DNA from: Hyphomicrobiales bacterium
Lineage (GTDB): Bacteria; Pseudomonadota; Alphaproteobacteria; Rhizobiales; Rhizobiaceae
Direction: 5' to 3'
Assembly: GCA_900465685.1 (NCBI GenBank)
Contig: UEGR01000012.1
Location: 1 to 64,000, forward strand
DNA length: 64,000 nucleotides
Of this stretch, positions 56,258-61,452 are shown piece by piece. Within the stretch, counting starts at the first letter, position 1; every line of letters starts with the position of its first letter. A model generated the notes under the pieces. The model had not been told where the DNA came from and did no database searches. It saw only the letters and a list, made by a program, of their open reading frames with translations. Both the position numbers and the translations under genes were made by a program.

Positions 56258-58610
56258 CGACTTTCACGATCCCGCCATCATTCCACAGTTGCCCAATGGT
56301 TCCGGGCGCAGACGTGGGAAGGTTCAATAAGCGAGGCTTGTCAATCTCGACAAGTCCAGTTCCATTACCAGCTAGACGCAAGCTCTTAGCTCCACCAGAA
56401 ACACCCGGAGAAGCAGCAATGCCCGTAACCGTCGAGCTATTAAGGCGCGAGATGTTACCCTGCCCATCCCATATAATATCTAGCGAGCCGGTTTCCTGAT
56501 ACGCGGTCGTTGTGAAATTTGTCCACGGGCAGAACCGATCCATACGACCTTTAATGCTGCAATAATTGGCTGCAATCTCGAACGGTTTAATCGGCGGGAA
56601 AACGATAACAAACGTATCTGTTATCAAAGCTGGCGTGACGAGGTTGAGCGAGTTTGGCCCGAACGTGTAATCGGTCGTTGCCGTCAACTGAACGCCATTC
56701 TTCAAGACATAAGAAGATGCGCCGGTTTGCGTCGCGCCCCCGCCCCATGGCTGGAGATTAAATTGAGTTTGACCGGCTGTTAGATTATTCCGTTTGGCAT
56801 CAAAATAAATCTTGTCGGACATTACTCGACAATTTGCAAAAGATGTACCGCTATCAGACGTCCTAAACCCATATCTGCCATGGGCAGGAATGCAAACAAT
56901 GTCATGGAAATGACTACCATCATCAAAAGCGTAGGGCGTTGCCCCTCCCGGAATTGCCGTGACTTCAGCCCATTTTGCAGTTCCTTGGCCGATGTTTACG
57001 GCAAATGAAGACCACGACCGAACAGCAATTGCCGTACCTTTAGGATTGGCCCCCTCACAATACCAGTTGGTCAATGTTGACATGGCGGACACCTGACGGA
57101 AATCGCCGGTATCGGCTAGAGCAGTACCAGGCACAAAGTCAATACCGGGCATATCATCTGGGATGCCGTACACTGCGATATTGTTCAGATTTGCTGCTCC
57201 CCTGATACCAATGCCGGATGGAGTGCCTGCACCTGTGCGCTGTCCAAAGTCACGAACGGTAATCGCGTCCATGAATACCCCACGGGATAGCGGGGTTGGA
57301 GTTAGTATGTAAGGCCCGTGAACCTTCCAGTCTATGCCATCCGCTCCGGTATTAGCTGTATCAATATCCTCAAGCCTGACTTTATCAAGCTGCATATTTT
57401 GACCTATGCCGTAGCTCGAAACGTCATGAATATATAAAGACTTCAACGTGATGTTTTCAGAAACGGTATCATAAGACACCGAAGGGCCGAAGAATATGCC
57501 ATGCATTGCATCTACGTTGCTACCATGTCCGGATATCTCAAATCCTTCTATTCTGCCATTCGCATAATCCTGCGGATAAATGCAAACCTGTGTACTGTGC
57601 CCACCTTCCGTAATGATCTTCGTAGTCAACTTTCCAGACCCTACCAAGCTAATGCCTGCGGGTAACGTTAAGAATACAACCAATGAACTAATTGTAGGCG
57701 GAGCGGCTGAGAAAATCTGATAATATGCAGATGTTTCTGTTGAGGCAAAAAGATAGTTACTGAGCGGGGCTCGAATGGTACCACCACCCATAGCGACCAT
57801 GTAATCGCGGCAAGCCCGAAAGGCCGGAGCATCGTCGGCAATACCGTTACCTCGGGCACCGAACATCTCGACCGTAACGCCAGAGTTCACCAGTTCCCAC
57901 CATGCCCCATCGGCGGACTGCACCTTGCCGGGGTGAGACGGCTCGGATGCAACGCGCTTGTAGAGTGCATCGCCGCCGTCACCGGGGACGGAATAACCTC
58001 CGGTGCGGATGTAGGCGATAGCCTCCGGAATTTCGATACCAGACACGGCCAATGCGGTCGATATGCCAGGCACCATGCCACCTGCAATTGCATCGTTCGC
58101 ATAATCTGCCGCCCTTTCGGCCCACCACTTCGAGGAATGATCAGATAAGCCATCACCGCCAGAGGCTACAGATATCGGGTTCTCCGACTGCGCCCATTCC
58201 TTTGCGGCTTTTGCCGCGAGCGCCAGCGCGGCCGCGTTAACAGAACCTGACGACAGTTCAAACAAAACAGCCGAAGTCCCTATATTGACGGGGTTCTCGC
58301 TAACAAGCTCGTATTCGGCAGGGCCATGCTCGCCGTCCGTTACCCAGACGCGAGTACCTTTGACTGCATCACGGGTTTTATTGAAGTCCTTTGTTCTAGA
58401 CCATGGGCCACTGTCAACACGATATAGACCATTCTCGCTTTCGCTATCCTGAAGGCGGACGAGAACACGGTCGCCCCATGTTAGTTCCACGCCGTCGATA
58501 GTCTGCAATCCGGTAAGCAGGATATTGCCCGTAGTCGCTACACGGCATGGTCCCTTGTAAGCGACAGACGAGGTTAGCCCATCAAGGCGGTCGATCTGGA
58601 TAGATGTCAT
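56250..58610 (-). CDS. Phage tailspike (beta-helix, pectate-lyase-like)
   Basis: A 786-residue receptor-binding protein. N-terminal module (residues 1-120) has the fold with GPCRVATTGNILLTGLQTID and GPWSRTKDFNKTRDAVKGT, seen in phage tail proteins. Then a linker rich in Ala, and the beta-helix entrance motif VTVEMFGARGNGIADDAPAF near residue 250. The parallel beta-helix follows (right-handed, with repeated short strands; for example DAMHGIFFG, ITLKSLYIHDVSSYG, ADGIDWKVHG). Tailspikes usually bind and cut surface polysaccharide. It stands alone behind two terminators on the minus strand. Confidence 0.88.
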   Translation of the reverse strand: MTSIQIDRLDGLTSSVAYKGPCRVATTGNILLTGLQTIDGVELTWGDRVLVRLQDSESENGLYRVDSGPWSRTKDFNKTRDAVKGTRVWVTDGEHGPAEYELVSENPVNIGTSAVLFELSSGSVNAAALALAAKAAKEWAQSENPISVASGGDGLSDHSSKWWAERAADYANDAIAGGMVPGISTALAVSGIEIPEAIAYIRTGGYSVPGDGGDALYKRVASEPSHPGKVQSADGAWWELVNSGVTVEMFGARGNGIADDAPAFRACRDYMVAMGGGTIRAPLSNYLFASTETSAYYQIFSAAPPTISSLVVFLTLPAGISLVGSGKLTTKIITEGGHSTQVCIYPQDYANGRIEGFEISGHGSNVDAMHGIFFGPSVSYDTVSENITLKSLYIHDVSSYGIGQNMQLDKVRLEDIDTANTGADGIDWKVHGPYILTPTPLSRGVFMDAITVRDFGQRTGAGTPSGIGIRGAANLNNIAVYGIPDDMPGIDFVPGTALADTGDFRQVSAMSTLTNWYCEGANPKGTAIAVRSWSSFAVNIGQGTAKWAEVTAIPGGATPYAFDDGSHFHDIVCIPAHGRYGFRTSDSGTSFANCRVMSDKIYFDAKRNNLTAGQTQFNLQPWGGGATQTGASSYVLKNGVQLTATTDYTFGPNSLNLVTPALITDTFVIVFPPIKPFEIAANYCSIKGRMDRFCPWTNFTTTAYQETGSLDIIWDGQGNISRLNSSTVTGIAASPGVSGGAKSLRLAGNGTGLVEIDKPRLLNLPTSAPGTIGQLWNDGGIVKVVS

Positions 58611-58630
58611 ATGGAAGGCTCCATGAAAAA

Positions 58631-58652
58631 AGCCGCCCTGTGAAGGACGGCT
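58631..58652 (-). terminator. Terminator-like hairpin upstream of the tailspike gene
   Basis: Minus strand: AGCCG (58631-58635) and CGGCT (58648-58652) extended with CCT/AGG and one mismatch, followed by six T on the minus strand (58626-58630 side). Confidence 0.65.
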
Positions 58653-58670
58653 TGCGGTAGATATGAAAAA

Positions 58671-58686
58671 GAGGCCCGTAGGCCTC
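58671..58686 (-). terminator. Terminator of the arc-ant operon
   Basis: Perfect stem GAGGCC-CGTA-GGCCTC (58671-58686) with five T following on the minus strand; just downstream of the small gene at 58691-58864. Confidence 0.8.
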
Positions 58687-58690
58687 TCTG

Positions 58691-58864
58691 TTAGTTTTGG
58701 CGGACCATCGCCCAGCCGATTTCGTGGTTCACATCAAATCGCCACGTGCCACCGTGGATTGACTGCATAGCCGCCGCGAGTTTCTGGCAAAGAACCTTGA
58801 TTTCGTCGGCTTTATTCTCCGCCTCAGCGGCTGTTTGGAAGAATGGTGAGGTTTTCAGCATCAT
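58691..58864 (-). CDS. Small phage protein, unknown (57 residues)
   Basis: Too short for common gene finders. Begins MMLKTSPFFQTAAEAENKAD and ends in a tryptophan-rich HGGTWRFDVNHEIGWAMV. The ATG overlaps the stop of the preceding gene (ATGA), so it is translationally coupled. Last gene before the operon terminator. Function unknown. Confidence 0.75.
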   Translation of the reverse strand: MMLKTSPFFQTAAEAENKADEIKVLCQKLAAAMQSIHGGTWRFDVNHEIGWAMVRQN

Positions 58865-59064
58865 GCGCCATCCTCGTCATTGAACGGCCCATAAGCGATG
58901 AATCCGTGCCCGATTTCATCAGACTTGCTGATCGGTCGGACGATTGCATACTCAATATCCGCGTCCATCGTGTCGAGGCACTGGGCCAACTCACGCATGA
59001 GACGGCGAGAGCGCATCCAAGGATTCTCAATCTGGGGAACCGGGAGTTTTGCAACGTTTGCCAT
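58861..59064 (-). CDS. Small phage protein, unknown (67 residues)
   Basis: Begins MANVAKLPVPQIENPWMRSR; a soluble helical protein with an acidic end (FNDEDGA). GGAG lies just upstream, 12 bases after the antirepressor stop. It belongs to the antirepressor operon. No family recognised. Confidence 0.75.
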   Translation of the reverse strand: MANVAKLPVPQIENPWMRSRRLMRELAQCLDTMDADIEYAIVRPISKSDEIGHGFIAYGPFNDEDGA

Positions 59065-59076
59065 CGTGTGTCTCCC

Positions 59077-59793
59077 TTAGTGTAACGGTTGCTCGATCAG
59101 TTCGGCCAGTTTGACCAAACCTTTCGCTGTCACCAAAACACGGGTAGAAACGCGCTCTTGGCCGAGATCATCCATATAAAGATGGTCATCATGCTCAAGA
59201 AGCAGAGATTTACGCTTGTCATCGTAGGCCAGCCAGTTCTTGTTGCCAGAGCGCTTGAAAATCCACCGGCGGGACGACATGAAGTCGAAAAGCCAAGTGC
59301 GTGTGACACCAAGTGTCTTAGCAGCATCGCTGATGCACATAGACCCCCGCGCACCTTCTAGCCGATCTAGCTTTTTAAGACGGCCTTGCTGCTCCTGCAC
59401 CTTTTCTTGAAGATGACCGATCACGCCGAGAACGACCGCAGGGTTGGAAAAATCGAGCGGAGCTTGCTGTCCTTCCAGATATTCCAGCTTCTTTACGACC
59501 TTGTAGCGAAGGTCAGCACGGTAACCGGTGACGAGCGTGACAGTCAGGTCTTTCGGAAGCCGGTATTCCTTGAGCGCTCGACCTGTGCTGTCCGTATAAC
59601 TAGACAAGAAATCACTCACCCCAAATTTGGGGTCAGCAATATCTTGTAGCATCTTCTCGATATCACGCAAAATGTGGTCGTGACGTTTGCCGGTCAGTTC
59701 CGCAATCTCGCGGCTAGTCATGGTGACGGGTGATCCGCCTTGAGACTGGCCGAGGCCTGTTGATATCAAATCGGTATGTGTGGTACTGTCCAT
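59077..59793 (-). CDS. Phage antirepressor/regulatory protein (Rha N-terminus with KilAC C-terminus)
   Basis: A 238-residue protein of two domains. The Rha-type N-terminal part (residues 23-110) reads VTMTSREIAELTGKRHDHIL with YLDSTGRALKEYRLPKDLT-type strands (here YTDSTGRALKEYRLPKDL) and GYRADLRYKVVKKLEYLE. The C-terminal KilAC/ANT part (about 150-235) contains DAAKTLGVTRTWLFDFM and RVLVTAKGLVKLAEL. Such proteins inactivate phage repressors and allow induction. It lies 42 bases downstream of an Arc-like repressor gene, like ant of P22. AGGAA precedes the ATG. Confidence 0.85.
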   Translation of the reverse strand: MDSTTHTDLISTGLGQSQGGSPVTMTSREIAELTGKRHDHILRDIEKMLQDIADPKFGVSDFLSSYTDSTGRALKEYRLPKDLTVTLVTGYRADLRYKVVKKLEYLEGQQAPLDFSNPAVVLGVIGHLQEKVQEQQGRLKKLDRLEGARGSMCISDAAKTLGVTRTWLFDFMSSRRWIFKRSGNKNWLAYDDKRKSLLLEHDDHLYMDDLGQERVSTRVLVTAKGLVKLAELIEQPLH

Positions 59794-59835
59794 CTTACAT
59801 TCCTATTCATCGTGGGGATTTGAAAAGGTCGAGGA

Positions 59836-60003
59836 TCACGCTCTGCAAAGCGCCTCGGCCTTTTCGTTTTTCTTCGACGCCATGATGCATCGAATTATCT
59901 CGTCGTTTTGAGATGTGAAGTTTTCCTTCGCTTTTGCGTTAAGCCAATCTTTCAACTCTCGGGGTAACCTCAACGTGAGGCTGGACCTATTGTCAGTTTT
60001 CAT
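59836..60003 (-). CDS. Arc-like ribbon-helix-helix repressor
   Basis: A 55-residue protein beginning MKTDNRSSLTLRLPRELKDW: the beta-strand SLTLRLP, then two helices, a ribbon-helix-helix repressor of the Arc family. The ATG at 60003 has an excellent AGAGGAG; the open frame upstream is not used. It is the first gene of the operon with the antirepressor and is divergent from the Mnt-like gene, so it presumably represses both from the operators between them. Confidence 0.88.
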   Translation of the reverse strand: MKTDNRSSLTLRLPRELKDWLNAKAKENFTSQNDEIIRCIMASKKNEKAEALCRA

Positions 60004-60017
60004 GTACTCCTCTTTCT

Positions 60018-60081
60018 GACGTCTGTTTGACGTCATCAACATAGCAGACGCCAAAATGGCGTCAAGCGCCAAAATGACGTC
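60018..60081. promoter_or_regulatory. Three 17-base operator boxes between the Arc-like and Mnt-like genes
   Basis: Boxes of the form GACGYC-5 bases-GRCGTC: GACGTC-TGTTT-GACGTC (60018-60034), GACGCC-AAAAT-GGCGTC (60047-60063) and AGCGCC-AAAAT-GACGTC (60065-60081). All are palindromic or nearly so. The third box ends 2 bases before the plus-strand ATG, so the plus-strand gene has no ribosome binding site and may be translated from a leaderless transcript. They are the obvious sites for the two flanking repressors. Confidence 0.85.
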
Positions 60082-60083
60082 AA

Positions 60084-60536
60084 ATGGAAAAAGAACAAGA
60101 AATTATTCGCACGAGCCTTCGCTTGCCCAAGGATTTGTATGACAAGCTGTCCGCTGCTGCTGGCGGCAGAACCATGCACGCCGAGATTCTGTCTAGACTA
60201 GAAAACTCTCTAGATAACTATGACTCACTGTCAGATGTTACTGAGAAAGCAATAGAAACGTTAGAGAGAATTTCCGAAGAATCAAAGTTGGAAGTGGCTC
60301 AATTTAAGTACATGTTATCGCAAGTAAAAATGATGCGATATTTATTGGACCAATTTGCTTCCAGTGACGGCTCTGTTCCTGAAGAACTGTTAGATATTGT
60401 TAAAATTCTTTCAGAAAATTCAGAGAAAAAGGCTGAAGAATTTAGTCTTAGCCGATTTATTGAGCTTTTTGAGGAAGCTTACCGAGCGCAGGAAGCCGTG
60501 GAAGAACTAGAAGCCAAAAGCCCTGACGACAAGTAG
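60084..60536 (+). CDS. Mnt-like ribbon-helix-helix repressor with long C-terminal coiled coil
   Basis: A 150-residue protein. N-terminal ribbon-helix-helix IIRTSLRLPKDLYDKLSAAA (residues 7-26), then the second helix (HAEILSRLENSLDNY). The C-terminal 90 residues are acidic and helical with heptad-like pattern (VTEKAIETLERISEESKLEV, and EKKAEEFSLSRFIELFEEAY), likely for oligomerisation, as the short Mnt tail does in P22, but longer here. It has no visible ribosome binding site. Confidence 0.85.
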   Translation: MEKEQEIIRTSLRLPKDLYDKLSAAAGGRTMHAEILSRLENSLDNYDSLSDVTEKAIETLERISEESKLEVAQFKYMLSQVKMMRYLLDQFASSDGSVPEELLDIVKILSENSEKKAEEFSLSRFIELFEEAYRAQEAVEELEAKSPDDK

Positions 60537-60569
60537 CCCTCGACTACGACGAATAGGCGCCATAAATTC

Positions 60570-60626
60570 GTATCATCTCACGATACTTTTCTATTGACTG
60601 TCACGCCTCGTATCGTGTAATGATAC
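60570..60626 (+). promoter_or_regulatory. higBA promoter with two operator palindromes
   Basis: Two 17-base boxes of GTATC-RT-N3-AY-GATAC type: 60570-60586 (GTATCATCTCACGATAC) and 60610-60626 (GTATCGTGTAATGATAC), 40 bases apart. A -35 element TTGACT (60594-60599) lies between them and a -10-like TAATGAT (60618-60624) lies in the second box, so the start of transcription would fall at or very near the higB ATG (60630), suggesting leaderless mRNA. The antitoxin pair probably represses through these boxes. Confidence 0.75.
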
Positions 60627-60629
60627 GTC

Positions 60630-60914
60630 ATGATCAGATCGTATAAAGACAAGCTGACAGCAGAGATTGCCAGTGGCAAATCCCCGAAAGGATTTCCGCC
60701 CGATCTCATTAAGGCTGCGCGGCGCAAGCTGGTCATGCTCGACAACGCTGCCGCCCTTGATGACTTGAAATCACCGCCCGGCAACAAACTGCACCCCTTG
60801 GTCAAGGATCGTGCCGGTCAGCATGCGATCTGGATAAATGACCAGTTCAGACTATGTTTTCGCTGGACCGATGCAGGCCCCGAAGATGTTGAGATAACCG
60901 ATTACCACGATTGA
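60630..60914 (+). CDS. higB: HigB/RelE-type toxin
   Basis: A 94-residue ribosome-dependent mRNA interferase of the RelE superfamily: LIKAARRKLVMLDNA, SPPGNKLHPLVKDRAGQHAI and the final strand FRLCFRWTDAG. Toxin comes first and antitoxin second, the order typical of higBA. It lies in the prophage between the Mnt-like repressor and a small membrane gene, so it probably keeps the prophage from being lost or acts in phage exclusion. Confidence 0.88.
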   Translation: MIRSYKDKLTAEIASGKSPKGFPPDLIKAARRKLVMLDNAAALDDLKSPPGNKLHPLVKDRAGQHAIWINDQFRLCFRWTDAGPEDVEITDYHD

Positions 60915-60924
60915 GGAGAAAGCT

Positions 60925-61221
60925 ATGACCACTCTTGGCTTTACCATTCATCCCGGCGAAATCCTGCGCGAGGAATACCTGGCTCCGCTTAATCTGAAGC
61001 CTTATACGCTGGCAAAGAAGCTTCATATCCCGCGCACTCGCATCGAGCGCCTTGTTGCAGAACATGCTCCTGTCACCCCGGATACCGCACTTCGGCTTGC
61101 CAAGTTCTTCGGCACGACCCCGCAGTTCTGGATGAACATGCAGGCGTCCTATGACCTCGCGAATGAGGCGAAGGCGAAAAAGGCCGAAATTGACGCTATC
61201 GAACACCTTGAGGCGGCGTGA
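60925..61221 (+). CDS. higA: HigA-type antitoxin (XRE family)
   Basis: A 98-residue helix-turn-helix antitoxin with the family start LGFTIHPGEILREEYLAPLNL and the recognition region IPRTRIERLVAEHAPVTPDT, then FFGTTPQFWMNMQASYDL. GAGGAGA lies 6 bases before the ATG and 10 bases separate it from higB. It should bind HigB and repress the operon. Confidence 0.93.
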   Translation: MTTLGFTIHPGEILREEYLAPLNLKPYTLAKKLHIPRTRIERLVAEHAPVTPDTALRLAKFFGTTPQFWMNMQASYDLANEAKAKKAEIDAIEHLEAA

Positions 61222-61248
61222 CCATGCCCCGCTTCGGCGGGTTTCGAA

Positions 61249-61452
61249 TTAGCAATCAGATGCAAACCGCCCGTAATCTCGACACGCGCCGGAGAACTTA
61301 TCCTTCGGCCCCATGGAACATGACGCAGCGAACAGCGCGAGAGCGATTGCCCCACCTGTTACGATTTTCCAACCATTTGACTGATCGAAACCAGTCCATG
61401 CGAAAATGAAACCGGCGACGGCTCCGATGAATAACAGGATCTGCAACAGCAC
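61249..61452 (-). CDS. Small membrane protein, unknown
   Basis: A 67-residue protein with two hydrophobic segments (about 3-20 and 29-46) and a polar C-terminus with four Cys in total. It starts with GTG directly after the TGA of the upstream large gene with no gap, so it is probably translated by coupling. It could be a superinfection-exclusion or holin-like protein (P22 has the exclusion gene sieA at a comparable place), but no similarity to SieA is claimed. Confidence 0.6.
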   Translation of the reverse strand: MLLQILLFIGAVAGFIFAWTGFDQSNGWKIVTGGAIALALFAASCSMGPKDKFSGACRDYGRFASDC

